DNA from: RGIG5579 sp045655865
Lineage (GTDB): Bacteria; Bacillota; Clostridia; Oscillospirales; SIG627
Assembly (NCBI GenBank): GCA_045655865.1
Contig: JAZOQB010000022.1
Span: 1-20,100 of the forward strand
DNA length: 20,100 nucleotides
Reading direction: 5' to 3'
Every line of letters starts with the position of its first letter. The stretch's first letter is position 1. A program made the position numbers and the translations under genes. The notes beneath the pieces are model-generated. The model made no database searches, was not told the DNA's origin, and saw nothing but the letters and a program-made list of their open reading frames with translations. Below are positions 7,739 through 15,866 of this stretch, one piece after another.

Positions 7739-9268
7739 GTGGAAGAACCCAAATTTTCCTCCTTCTTTTTTCGTCAAAGGCTGAATGCGGTTGGAATCCC
7801 TTTTCTTGCCGGCGTTCTGATTTTTGTGATTGCGCCTGGGCCTTTGGGACTGGCTGGAGTAATCGTTTTTGCTCTTTTCTTTTTGGGTATGGCCTTTGTT
7901 TGGAAAGGCTCGGAGGGAAGGGCGACACTTCTTTGCGCGGCAATAGGATTGGCTTTTTGCCTCATTCTTTCCGGAATGACCCTGATTCAAGAGTCTTGCG
8001 CCCGGTCGCTCTTGGGAAAACAGGTCTCTGTAAAGGGAACGGTTACTGCAGTGGACAACGAGGGCTTTGATCTTTCGTTATGTTCGTTGGAAGACCGGCC
8101 CTTTTTTTGGAATATCCGCTGTGAAGGGGGAGAACGGCCGACTGTGGGAGACCGACTCTCCGGTAGTTTTCTGGTGTTCCGTGCTTCTTCCCGTGCAGAA
8201 GAAAAGAAGGAAATTGATCTTTTCGGCACGTTTGCTGAGACTCCGACGAAAACCGGAACAAACTTTCTTTTCTCATCTGCGGATTCGATTCGCAGCACTC
8301 TGATCCGGCGTTTTGGTGCATCCCGGGAGGCCGGTTTTCTGCGAGCCGCATTATTGGGAGACCGTTCTGCTCTCTCTTCTCGGGATAAAGATGCTTTTTC
8401 GCGTACCGGATCTTCTCACCTTTTGGCTATTTCCGGTTTGCATTTGACTCAAATGATGGGCTTTTTTATTTTCGGTTTTCGTTTTCTTCCCCTTTCCCGA
8501 AGGCAAAGACAATGGCTTCTTTTTCCCTTGGTCCTTTTTCTATTCCTGTTGACCGGAGCTTCTGTTTCGGTGTTCCGAGCAGGATTTATGTTCTGTTTTT
8601 CCATGTCGGCTTCTCTGTTTCGACGCCGCTCGGACTCTGTCACCGCTTTGATTTTGGCGGCCTGCCTTCTCACTTTTTCCAGTCCCTATGTATTGTTGGA
8701 CGCTTCCTTTCTCTTTTCCTTTTTCTCCACTTTTGCTATTTTGGTGGCAGGGGCGCCCTTGAGCGATGCACTGCGCCGCACTGTTTTTTCTCGTTTTCAA
8801 AAGAGCACAAGACTTACGATTTCGATGCTTTCCAATGTGGTCTCAGCGCTGGTTCTGGCTTCTTGCATTTCGGTTTTCACCTTTCCCCTCCAGCTCCTCT
8901 TTTACGGAGAATTTCAGCTGCTTTCGCCTCTTTATTCCGTCATTCTGATCCCTCTGTTTTCTCCCTGTCTCTTCCTGGGGTTGCTGCACGCCATCGTATT
9001 GCTCCTGCCTTTTTCCATTTCTTTTGTGGAAACGGTCTCGCAATTTGCCGTCCGAACTTTTTTGTTCTTGGTATCTTTACTTTCAAAGGCATCGCCGGAG
9101 TCTGTTTCTTTGGGAGCGATATCGCCAGCAATGGCGCTGTTTTGGTTTTCTCTTCTCCTTGCTGCTATGATTTTGCGCAGACGGATCCGAGGCCTTCTTT
9201 ATCTTCAACTTGTGTTCTTTTTTATCCCGGCTTTGTGCGCCTTGTTCCGGATCTTTCGGATCCTATAA
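7739..9268 (+). CDS. ComEC/Rec2-like channel protein lacking the metallo-beta-lactamase domain
   Basis: ComEC forms the inner-membrane channel for DNA uptake. About 509 residues are present. There are N-terminal membrane helices (about 15-80) and a short extracytoplasmic OB-like region (about 93-165, VKGTVTAVDNEGFDL). The competence domain follows, with its hallmark FLRAALLGDR and SSHLLAISGLHL (about 200-236), then many further membrane helices up to the end. Full-length ComEC proteins usually have about 700-800 residues and finish with a metallo-beta-lactamase-like domain; here the frame stops after the last membrane segment and only 190 non-coding bases follow. Start: AGGGAGG (7725-7731) is 7 nt from GTG 7739 and 4 nt from TTG 7736, so GTG is preferred. 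It is third in the operon, 46 nt after the CapA-like gene. Whether it still imports DNA is uncertain. No other competence gene is visible. Confidence 0.85.
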   Translation: MEEPKFSSFFFRQRLNAVGIPFLAGVLIFVIAPGPLGLAGVIVFALFFLGMAFVWKGSEGRATLLCAAIGLAFCLILSGMTLIQESCARSLLGKQVSVKGTVTAVDNEGFDLSLCSLEDRPFFWNIRCEGGERPTVGDRLSGSFLVFRASSRAEEKKEIDLFGTFAETPTKTGTNFLFSSADSIRSTLIRRFGASREAGFLRAALLGDRSALSSRDKDAFSRTGSSHLLAISGLHLTQMMGFFIFGFRFLPLSRRQRQWLLFPLVLFLFLLTGASVSVFRAGFMFCFSMSASLFRRRSDSVTALILAACLLTFSSPYVLLDASFLFSFFSTFAILVAGAPLSDALRRTVFSRFQKSTRLTISMLSNVVSALVLASCISVFTFPLQLLFYGEFQLLSPLYSVILIPLFSPCLFLGLLHAIVLLLPFSISFVETVSQFAVRTFLFLVSLLSKASPESVSLGAISPAMALFWFSLLLAAMILRRRIRGLLYLQLVFFFIPALCALFRIFRIL

Positions 9269-9375
9269 AGGGCGGGGTAACTTCGTAAAATGCACAAATT
9301 TTTCATCAGATTTCGTAAAAAGCGCTGAAAAATCAAAAAAACTTTGTGTGGCAGAAAAAACCAGGGATTTTCCTC

Positions 9376-9404
9376 TTGCAAAATCCGGCGCTTTCCGTTA
9401 TAAT
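9376..9404 (+). promoter_or_regulatory. Near-consensus promoter of the repeat protein gene
   Basis: TTGCAA (9376-9381) and a perfect TATAAT (9399-9404) are separated by 17 nt. The expected start is near 9411. The -10 is fully consensus and the ribosome binding site downstream is strong, so high expression is expected. Confidence 0.85.
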
Positions 9405-9420
9405 ATTGACATGCTATTAT

Positions 9421-9436
9421 GGGTAGAAGTCTACCC
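9421..9436 (+). promoter_or_regulatory. 5' leader hairpin or operator-like palindrome
   Basis: GGGTAGA and TCTACCC form a perfect inverted repeat (9421-9436) with a 2-nt centre (or a 6-bp stem with a 4-nt loop). It starts about 10 nt after the predicted transcription start and ends 8 nt before AGGAGG (9445-9450), which is spaced 8 nt from ATG 9459. It has no T-run, so it is not a terminator. It could stabilise the mRNA 5' end or be a repressor site; the sequence cannot decide. Confidence 0.45.
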
Positions 9437-9458
9437 TAAAACATAGGAGGTTCTGCCA

Positions 9459-12179
9459 ATGTTTAAGAACTCGAAATTGCTGAAGGGTGTTGTGCTGACT
9501 TTGGCTTTGGTGTTAGTGCTCTCTCTGGGCGTTGTGCTAAAGTTTCATGCCGACGCTTCCTCTAACACTGCTGTTTATTATCTCTCCAAACAAGGAGATA
9601 ACACCACGGGAAAGGACGAGGCCACTGCTTTCACCTCCTTTATGACGGCCTGCGAGACCTTGAGCAAAGAAGAGTTTGCTCCCGGCACCAAAATCTATTT
9701 CTTGGTGATAGATCAAGTGGTATGCGATACGGAAGAGTTTAACTCTCATCAAGTGAAGGATACCGACGGTAACGTGATCACCATTAACGTTACCTCTCTG
9801 TTTGACGATTCTGCGGAAGATTACGCGGAGATCTATCTGTCTTATATCAACATGAATATGGCGGATTCTTCCCAGCGAGTCATCATGAACAACAGCTTCT
9901 ATTTTAAGAATATCAATATCTTCTCTCACGTTCATGAAGAGCGCAACTCCTCCAACGTTCGTCGTGCTGTGAACCGCATGTATTTCAACGGAAATGACGT
10001 TACCTTTGATAACTGCGTGATCCGATACGATGACACCACCCATACCGCTGAGTGGTTCGTTTACGGCACTCATGTCCAGGACCACGTTGAGACCGCTGCA
10101 AGCCCCACCATAACCTTTAAAGATGGGGACTACTCTCTCTTTAACTTCTGCCTTCAAGATACCATTAACCCCAATTACGATATTACCATAAACCTTGAGA
10201 ACGTCAACGGTAATATTATCTATCTTTTGGGAGATACCGATGGTGGCATTGACTTTAAAGCCAAGTCCCTTTCCCTCAATGTTACCGGGTGTTACGGCAA
10301 CAAGCCGTTTGCTCATATTCGCCCTGTGAGTAACGGGCAGTATATGGTTTCTGACGGCATTGAGGTCAACTTGTTCAATGGCGCTCAGGTAAATAACATT
10401 AAGAGCACGTCGGCTGCAAGAGGCGCTCACTTTGATATTACCTACAATTTCTATCCTGGCTGCCGCGTGGGTTACGTTGCGGCAAACCCTGTTGAATTGG
10501 GTCCCTCCGGCGGAATCACCGGAAACATCACCAACAACTTCTACGGTGGTACCATCAACGGTACCGTCTACGCTGGTGGCTCCTCCACCGGCACCACGAA
10601 CGCTACCGGAAACATCACCAACAACTTCTACGGTGGCACTTTCGTATCCCCGGTTTACTGCGGTGGACACAGCGGAAATTATTACGGCAACATCACCAAC
10701 AATTTCTATGGCGGAAAGTTTTCCGATTCCGTTACCTGTGCAGGTCCCAAAGGTAATTACGGCAATGTGACCAACACCTATTTTGCTCCCTCTTCAGAGT
10801 ATGCCGGCGCAGTTTTCCAAGGCGGTGTTTACGGCGTGGGCGGTCAGCAGGGGCATACCACCGCGAAGGTGGTAACGAACACCTACAACGGAGGTACCTT
10901 CAAGAACGTTCTTTACGGAGCCGGCGTTGATGTCCGTTGCACCAGTGTTACCAATACGTATCAACCCAATACCTCCTTTGCCGGAGTTGTCTACGGTGTG
11001 GCAAATACACCCCAAAGCGGCGCCGACGCTGTGACCAATACCTACAAAGGCGGTTCCTTCCTGAATATGGTCTACGGCACGGGCCTTGCCGGCAACTACG
11101 GCAACGTATCCAACACCTATTATCCCGGAACCAACTTTGGAAACCAGGTATTCGGAAGCGGTGGAGCGGATCCTGAAAACAATAGCACCAAATCCATCCA
11201 GAATATCTTTTACGGCGGACACTTCCAGGCCAACTGCTTTGCGGCAGGTCGTGGCGGTTCCAGCGGAAGAGTGACCACTTATGTTTACGGTGGCACTTGG
11301 GAAAGAGCTTTGAGCTGCGGCAACATGAGCGGCGTTTGCGATAGCATTTACAGCATGATCGCCGGCGGAACCTTTATCGGTAACGTTTTGGGCTCCAACA
11401 CCGGTACTCCCACCGCTATCTTGGAGATCAAGCCCGGGGAAAGCGAAGAGCCGCTGTACTTTGGTGCTTTGGTTCGCAAGATGAATGATCTGTCCACCAT
11501 CTTCTACGGTTCTGAAAAGGTGGTTGGTATCGGTCAGAAGACTGCCATTTATGCCACCGGCACCGCCGGTAGCGGCAATGTGACCTTCCAGCAGAAAGAT
11601 TGCTGGGAAACTCCCGATGATCACGTGAAGGGATACTACCTCCAGTTCCCCGCGGGAACGGATGTCAGCCAGATTAAGACTAGCAATGCCAGTGCTTCTG
11701 TGACCGGTTCTGCTGTATGGCAGGATACGGCCCAAGGAAGAGAATTGGTAGGCTCGGACGTTGTCAGATACGCCATGCGTCCTACCGTGTACGGCACCAG
11801 CTTCGTTCTGGAAGAGGATATTCAAGTTCGATTCTTCGTTGAAAAAGCACTTGTGGAAGATTACATCCGTGAAAACGGTTCTTGGAGCTACGCTGTGCAA
11901 TACAAGGATCAGGTGATCACCAAGACCTTCCACTCTGTGGAAGAGCTCAGTCAAGCTACCGTGGAAGGCGAGTATATCGTCTTTGCCTTAGAAAGCGGAG
12001 TTACAGTAGCGGATTACGATGAAAAAATCACAGTGACTCTCACCGGCGAAGAGGCGCTTGTCACTTCTGTAAATGAGATCCTGGATCGCGGCATTTCCCA
12101 CTATCAGGAGGAAGATCCCGAAGTCGCAGCCATGCTGAAGTCCATTCAGATTTGTGGCCAGAATGCAGCTGTACGCTGA
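9459..12179 (+). CDS. Large secreted protein with solenoid-like NITNNFYGG repeats
   Basis: I cannot assign a function to this 906-aa protein. It begins with a basic start and a hydrophobic signal peptide (about residues 8-28, cleavage likely near HADAS at 30-34). Residues about 35-320 have alternating short beta-strand-like segments (ITINVTSLF, YFKNINIF, VTFDNCVIRY), which suggests a parallel beta-helix. Residues about 325-650 hold about twelve repeats of 20-35 residues built on N-I/V-T-N-N/T-F/Y-Y-G-G. The C-terminal part (about 780-880) looks like a small beta domain (IQVRFFVEKALVEDY, EYIVFALESGVTVADYDEKI) similar to the one in the partial protein at 19270-20100. There is no LPXTG motif, S-layer homology domain or membrane anchor at the C-terminus, so it is either released or bound non-covalently. 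It is monocistronic, with a strong promoter, AGGAGG at 8 nt and a strong terminator. Confidence 0.8.
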   Translation: MFKNSKLLKGVVLTLALVLVLSLGVVLKFHADASSNTAVYYLSKQGDNTTGKDEATAFTSFMTACETLSKEEFAPGTKIYFLVIDQVVCDTEEFNSHQVKDTDGNVITINVTSLFDDSAEDYAEIYLSYINMNMADSSQRVIMNNSFYFKNINIFSHVHEERNSSNVRRAVNRMYFNGNDVTFDNCVIRYDDTTHTAEWFVYGTHVQDHVETAASPTITFKDGDYSLFNFCLQDTINPNYDITINLENVNGNIIYLLGDTDGGIDFKAKSLSLNVTGCYGNKPFAHIRPVSNGQYMVSDGIEVNLFNGAQVNNIKSTSAARGAHFDITYNFYPGCRVGYVAANPVELGPSGGITGNITNNFYGGTINGTVYAGGSSTGTTNATGNITNNFYGGTFVSPVYCGGHSGNYYGNITNNFYGGKFSDSVTCAGPKGNYGNVTNTYFAPSSEYAGAVFQGGVYGVGGQQGHTTAKVVTNTYNGGTFKNVLYGAGVDVRCTSVTNTYQPNTSFAGVVYGVANTPQSGADAVTNTYKGGSFLNMVYGTGLAGNYGNVSNTYYPGTNFGNQVFGSGGADPENNSTKSIQNIFYGGHFQANCFAAGRGGSSGRVTTYVYGGTWERALSCGNMSGVCDSIYSMIAGGTFIGNVLGSNTGTPTAILEIKPGESEEPLYFGALVRKMNDLSTIFYGSEKVVGIGQKTAIYATGTAGSGNVTFQQKDCWETPDDHVKGYYLQFPAGTDVSQIKTSNASASVTGSAVWQDTAQGRELVGSDVVRYAMRPTVYGTSFVLEEDIQVRFFVEKALVEDYIRENGSWSYAVQYKDQVITKTFHSVEELSQATVEGEYIVFALESGVTVADYDEKITVTLTGEEALVTSVNEILDRGISHYQEEDPEVAAMLKSIQICGQNAAVR
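10431..11408 (+). repeat. Intragenic NxTNxxYGG repeat array (about 12 units)
   Basis: Within the 906-aa protein, units recur at about 20-35 residues: GNITNNFYGGTINGTVYAGG, GNITNNFYGGTFVSPVYCGG, GNITNNFYGGKFSDSVTCAG, then more divergent VTNTYNGGTFKNVLYGAG, VTNTYKGGSFLNMVYGTG, IQNIFYGGHFQANCFAAG and others. Three units are close at DNA level, each around an AACATCACCAACAA core (from about 10524, 10611 and 10689). Periodic Asn, Tyr/Phe and Gly-Gly positions suggest one solenoid turn or hairpin per unit. Confidence 0.85.
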
Positions 12180-12196
12180 AAGATCATGACCGCATC

Positions 12197-12228
12197 AAAG
12201 GCCCCGTCGCAAATGACGGGGCCTTTTT
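12197..12228 (+). terminator. Strong terminator after the repeat protein gene
   Basis: AAAGGCCCCGTC (12197-12208) pairs with GACGGGGCCTTT (12215-12226) around the loop GCAAAT, followed by further Ts. The GC-rich stem starts 17 nt after the stop at 12179. Confidence 0.9.
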
Positions 12229-12232
12229 CACC

Positions 12233-12261
12233 TTTTCATTTTACTTTTTTTGTGCTACAAT
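12233..12261 (+). promoter_or_regulatory. Extended -10 promoter for the CotH kinase gene
   Basis: TTTTCA (12233-12238) and TACAAT (12256-12261) are 17 nt apart, and TG at 12253-12254 gives an extended -10 (TGcTACAAT). It starts immediately after the preceding terminator. The leader to ATG 12307 would be about 39 nt. Confidence 0.65.
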
Positions 12262-12306
12262 AGAAAAAACGATTCTTGAAGAGAAGTCTTCAAAGAAAGG
12301 AGAGCC

Positions 12307-14844
12307 ATGGTAGAATATAAGCCAAAGAGATTGTATGGAGCTATTTTTATTACCGCCCTTGTGTTGGTATTTTCCTTGGCTCTTTTTCTTTTCTTTTTTA
12401 TCGAAGACGCAAAGAACAGCCCCTTTTATCGGTCTGAAATTTCCTTCTCCGTTGAATTGGGGGATCAGATCTTGCTCTCAGAGGACGTAGCAGAACCCGT
12501 TCGACCCGGGGAACAGGTTTTGATCCTGAAAAACGGTGAAAAAAAGGATCTCTCCTTCACCCTCTATTTTGGTGACCGTTTGCTGGAGACTGTGGCTGTG
12601 CCTGCCGGTCAAGAGAAACACCTGACCGTTTCTTTCCGGGAGGAGGGGACCCTCAATCTGCTTTTACAGATGGATGGGCATGATACTTTGTATCTGACAG
12701 ATAGAAGCGCTATGGGAGCGGCTATCTTTCAAATGAAAGATGGTGGCGACGTGGTCTTTCTGCGGAAAGTTGAGTGGGAAAGCGAGCATTTTACCGCTCC
12801 GTTTCGGCTATTCGGGTCTTTTTCCTTTCAGGAATTGACGCTGGAAACGTCTGATTTCGGTCGGGTGGTATTGGCTCCCGAGGATGCTTTTTGCGCAACG
12901 GTGTACCTGGAAGCGCCCCTTTGCCGAGTGGATTGGAATTCCGGTTTTTCTCCCGCTTTTTCCGAGGAAGAAAACAATTTTTACGTCAAAGCCGCATCTT
13001 TAAACGGAAAACAGCTTTCCCCCGGCTCTTTTCCCATTCAAAGCTTCTCACAGCTCTCTCGCCTGGCCGATGACAACCTTTTGCCTCGCTTATCGGAAAA
13101 TGCGACTTTGACCTTTCTCTCCTCTTTTACTGTAGAACGGTCCCTTTCCTTTGAAGGCGATGCTACTCTGGAATTTCTCGCGCCGGTGCTCTTTTCCGGC
13201 AATACCCTCACTTTTTCCTCTTCTGAAAAGGTAAATTACCGTGTCAAAACCGTGCAGGGAGCCAGTGTGGACTGTTCTGCGCTGATATTTGATTCTCCTC
13301 TCTCTCATTTGATCTGGGAGAGTGCTGGTGCCGTTCCGGCCGTTTCCACCGTGGCAAAGCAAAACAATCTGCATAGCTACAACAACGTGCGCTTACATCT
13401 TGGAGGCGAAGGGACGGCCCTTCCCAGCCTTGTTCTGTTATCAAATGGGAATGATCTTTTGGAAGAAGACGTAGTTTTTCAGGTTCGTGGGAATACCCTG
13501 GAGGCAACGCTTCCGTATTTGGTCTCTCAAGCGTCTTTGGATGAGGCTGCCGTCACACTGACTTGCCCGGACGGACAAGTGCGTTTGGAGGGATCCTTGT
13601 CTACCGGAATCATTGTAACAACGGACAAAGAGGGCAGGGAACATCGCTTCGCTCTTTCGATCCTTCGGGAAGATCTGGGGATTCCTGTGGTATATCTGGA
13701 AACGGAGAAAGGGGCATCGATCACTTCCCGATCTCAATACGTTTCTGCCACCTTTTCTTTTGACGGTGGGAAAGGCGGTTATGAAGAACGGCCGGAGACT
13801 CCCATTTTGATACGGGGTCGGGGAAACTCTACCTGGAAGTGGGAGAAAAAGCCGTACAAGATCCATTTTCAGGAGCCCACCTCCCTTCTTGGACTTCCCG
13901 CGGCAGAGGAATGGGCTTTGTTTGCCAATTACGCCGACAAATCCTTGATTCGCAACCGACTGGCTCAGGCGATGGCCTCTGCTCTTTCTTTTCGGTATTG
14001 TCCCACACAGGTTTTGGTGAACGTCTTTCTTAACGGAGAGTACGTGGGTGTATACGGACTGGGAGAGCATCTGGAAGAAGGGGTAGGTCGTGTGGAAGTC
14101 CGGCACGATATGACCCAAAGGGACTGCGGCTATTTTTTGGAGGCTGGCGGCGTGGTCAGCGGTGTGGATGTGAAGGGAATGAATTATTTCCACGCCGGAT
14201 TGGTGAAATTCGTCCTGATTAAAGGGCCGGAGTATAATTTGCTTACTTCCGAGCAATTTGCTTTTATTGATGAGTATATGCGCGCCGCAGACCTTGCAGT
14301 GAAAAATGGAGCAGGGTACGAGGAATATTTGGATCTGGAGAGCCTGGTGGATTGGATGATCATGACCGAGCTTTCCAACAATACCGACTGCGCATGGCGA
14401 AGAAGTACCTACTTTACCAAAAACCCGGGAGAAAAGCTGGTCATGGGACCTGTTTGGGATTTTGATCTGGCTTTCGGCAATTTTTCCAAGGACGTGGCGG
14501 GGTTTGATACCTGGGTCAGCACGTCAGAAGATGACTACGTGGGTGTGACATGGTCTACTTACCTTTTGGAGGATCCGGAATTCCAAGCACTGTTTAAGAA
14601 ACGCTGGGAAGAAAAGCGTTCTGAACTGTTAGAAATTGCCACGGAGGAGATCTGGGAAAATTACCACCTGCTGAGTCGTTCGGCCGATGAGAATTTTCAG
14701 CGATGGCAGATCTTGGGGAAAAAAGTGGCATTTGAACGCTTTGATACGAAAGACTATCCCACCTATTTTTCTCAGATGGTTTACCTGGAGAACTTTCTGA
14801 TTGACCGCGCCGCCTGGATCGACAGCCAAGTGGAGGCGTGGTAA
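12307..14844 (+). CDS. Membrane-anchored extracytoplasmic CotH-type kinase
   Basis: The 845-aa product has a short cytoplasmic N-terminus, one membrane helix (about 10-32, ending FLFFFIED), a beta-rich extracellular region (about 40-470) and a CotH kinase domain (about 475-845). The CotH family was described from Bacillus spore coat protein H, an atypical protein kinase that phosphorylates serine-rich coat proteins. Family motifs seen here are RGRGNSTW (503-510) with the following KKPYKI, the NYADKSLIRNRL segment (541-552), LNGEYVGVYGLGEHLEEG (575-592) and the metal-binding WDFDLAFGN (717-725, Asp718 and Asp720). Nothing suggests a spore gene: the enzyme is tethered to the membrane with its domain outside. 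A surface or wall protein is the likelier substrate (inference); the adjacent secreted repeat protein is a candidate. GGAG lies 4 nt before the ATG. The gene has its own promoter, and an alpha/beta hydrolase gene follows 36 nt later. Confidence 0.85.
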   Translation: MVEYKPKRLYGAIFITALVLVFSLALFLFFFIEDAKNSPFYRSEISFSVELGDQILLSEDVAEPVRPGEQVLILKNGEKKDLSFTLYFGDRLLETVAVPAGQEKHLTVSFREEGTLNLLLQMDGHDTLYLTDRSAMGAAIFQMKDGGDVVFLRKVEWESEHFTAPFRLFGSFSFQELTLETSDFGRVVLAPEDAFCATVYLEAPLCRVDWNSGFSPAFSEEENNFYVKAASLNGKQLSPGSFPIQSFSQLSRLADDNLLPRLSENATLTFLSSFTVERSLSFEGDATLEFLAPVLFSGNTLTFSSSEKVNYRVKTVQGASVDCSALIFDSPLSHLIWESAGAVPAVSTVAKQNNLHSYNNVRLHLGGEGTALPSLVLLSNGNDLLEEDVVFQVRGNTLEATLPYLVSQASLDEAAVTLTCPDGQVRLEGSLSTGIIVTTDKEGREHRFALSILREDLGIPVVYLETEKGASITSRSQYVSATFSFDGGKGGYEERPETPILIRGRGNSTWKWEKKPYKIHFQEPTSLLGLPAAEEWALFANYADKSLIRNRLAQAMASALSFRYCPTQVLVNVFLNGEYVGVYGLGEHLEEGVGRVEVRHDMTQRDCGYFLEAGGVVSGVDVKGMNYFHAGLVKFVLIKGPEYNLLTSEQFAFIDEYMRAADLAVKNGAGYEEYLDLESLVDWMIMTELSNNTDCAWRRSTYFTKNPGEKLVMGPVWDFDLAFGNFSKDVAGFDTWVSTSEDDYVGVTWSTYLLEDPEFQALFKKRWEEKRSELLEIATEEIWENYHLLSRSADENFQRWQILGKKVAFERFDTKDYPTYFSQMVYLENFLIDRAAWIDSQVEAW

Positions 14845-14860
14845 AAAGAAGAAACCACGC
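14836..14860 (+). other. Inverted repeat across the CotH stop codon
   Basis: GCGTGGT (14836-14842) and ACCACGC (14854-14860) form a perfect 7-bp stem around an 11-nt A-rich loop holding most of the stop codon TAA (14842-14844). There is no T-run, so it is more likely an intercistronic stability or processing element than a terminator. The hydrolase binding site starts 6 nt downstream. Confidence 0.4.
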
Positions 14861-14880
14861 TGCTTTGAGGAGAATCCAAT

Positions 14881-15798
14881 ATGATTTCCGTAATTGAAAA
14901 AAAGGTATCCTCTTCTGACGGGATCCATCAGTTGTCCGGTAAAATTTATCGCCCGGACGGAGAGATTCGCAGTCTCCTTCACGTGGTCCATGGGATGAAT
15001 GAGTATATTGGCCGTTACGACGCGTTTCTTCGCGCCATGGCCCAAGCGGGGATCCTTTCCTTCGGCTTTGACAATTTGGGCCATGGCAATACGGCAAAGG
15101 ACACATCGGAACTTGGTTTTCTTGGGGAGAAGGACGGCTGGAAATACCTTTTGAAGGACGTCCGACTTTTTTCTGATGCCGTCCGGGAGGAATACGGAAA
15201 AACGCTACCCTATGATTTAATGGGGCATAGCATGGGCTCTTTTATCGTTCGCTGTGCCGTGTTGCATGAGGTGCATCCCAGGAGATTGATCCTTATGGGG
15301 ACCGGAGGGTACGAGCCTGCGGCACCGGCCGGGATCCTTCTTGCCGATGCAATTGGGAAAATCTACGGCAAACGCCACGTTTCCCCTTTGTTGAGATCTT
15401 TGATTTTCGGGGATTACGATAAAAAGTTTGAAGGAAAACATCCCTATCGGTGGTTAAGTGTAGATACGGAGAATTTGAAAACCTACCGAAACGATCCCTT
15501 TTGCACCTTTTCCTTCACCGTCAGCGCCTTGGGGGATTTGATTCGATTGAATCGCCAGGCCAATTCCAAGGCCTTTTTCCGTGGAGTTCGCGACGATCTT
15601 CCCATTCTCCTTCTTTCCGGCAAAGAGGATCCCGTGGGCGATTACGGAAAAGGGGTCTTATCTGTCTACAAACGTCTTCTAAAAGAAGGAAAAAACGGAA
15701 AGATGCGTCTCTATGAAGGCTACCGCCACGAGATCCTGCATGATTACTGCCGGGATGAGGTGATTCGTGACATTCTAAACTTTCTGACATCACCGTAA
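14881..15798 (+). CDS. Alpha/beta hydrolase, monoacylglycerol lipase/lysophospholipase-like
   Basis: This 305-aa serine hydrolase is of the type that cleaves monoacylglycerols or lysophospholipids. The oxyanion motif HGM is at 38-40 (HVVHGMNEY). The nucleophile elbow is GHSMG (115-119, Ser117). The acid is probably Asp250 in SGKEDPVGD and the histidine His283 in GYRHEILHD. The FDNLGHGNT segment (63-71) is the usual D-x-x-G-H-G of this subfamily. The motifs are in normal order and the triad looks intact. There is no signal peptide, so it is cytoplasmic. GAGGAG (14867-14872) is 8 nt before the ATG. It lies 36 nt after the CotH gene and is probably cotranscribed with it. A link between the two activities is not obvious. 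Confidence 0.85.
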   Translation: MISVIEKKVSSSDGIHQLSGKIYRPDGEIRSLLHVVHGMNEYIGRYDAFLRAMAQAGILSFGFDNLGHGNTAKDTSELGFLGEKDGWKYLLKDVRLFSDAVREEYGKTLPYDLMGHSMGSFIVRCAVLHEVHPRRLILMGTGGYEPAAPAGILLADAIGKIYGKRHVSPLLRSLIFGDYDKKFEGKHPYRWLSVDTENLKTYRNDPFCTFSFTVSALGDLIRLNRQANSKAFFRGVRDDLPILLLSGKEDPVGDYGKGVLSVYKRLLKEGKNGKMRLYEGYRHEILHDYCRDEVIRDILNFLTSP

Positions 15799-15822
15799 AG
15801 GGAGAAAAATATAAATATGCAA

Positions 15823-15854
15823 AAAAATAGCAAGCCCAATGGCTTGCTATTTTT
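15823..15854. terminator. Bidirectional terminator between hydrolase and SGNH cluster
   Basis: AAAAATAGCAAGCC (15823-15836) pairs perfectly with GGCTTGCTATTTTT (15841-15854) around CAAT. It lies 25 nt after the hydrolase stop (15798) and 12 nt beyond the stop of the minus-strand lipoprotein (15867), so it can end both convergent transcripts. Confidence 0.9.
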
Positions 15855-15866
15855 GTAATTTAAAAT

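Noticed and set aside
8512..9288. A 258-codon plus-strand frame overlapping the ComEC-like gene in another frame
   Set aside because: Its translation is Phe/Cys/Ser-rich without domains, as expected for a shifted reading of membrane-protein codons. The ComEC frame has the family motif.
9537..10670. A 377-codon minus-strand frame opposite the repeat protein, and another at 10794-11954
   Set aside because: Both are mirror frames of the repetitive coding sequence (valine- and glycine-rich, low complexity). The plus strand has the promoter, binding site, signal peptide and terminator.
10431..11408. CRISPR-like repetition
   Set aside because: The repeats are in-frame coding units of variable length and divergence, without equal spacers.
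12307..14844. CotH as evidence of a spore coat locus
   Set aside because: The protein has an N-terminal membrane helix and a large extracellular region, and no other spore coat gene or sporulation promoter is visible. CotH domains are widespread in surface proteins.
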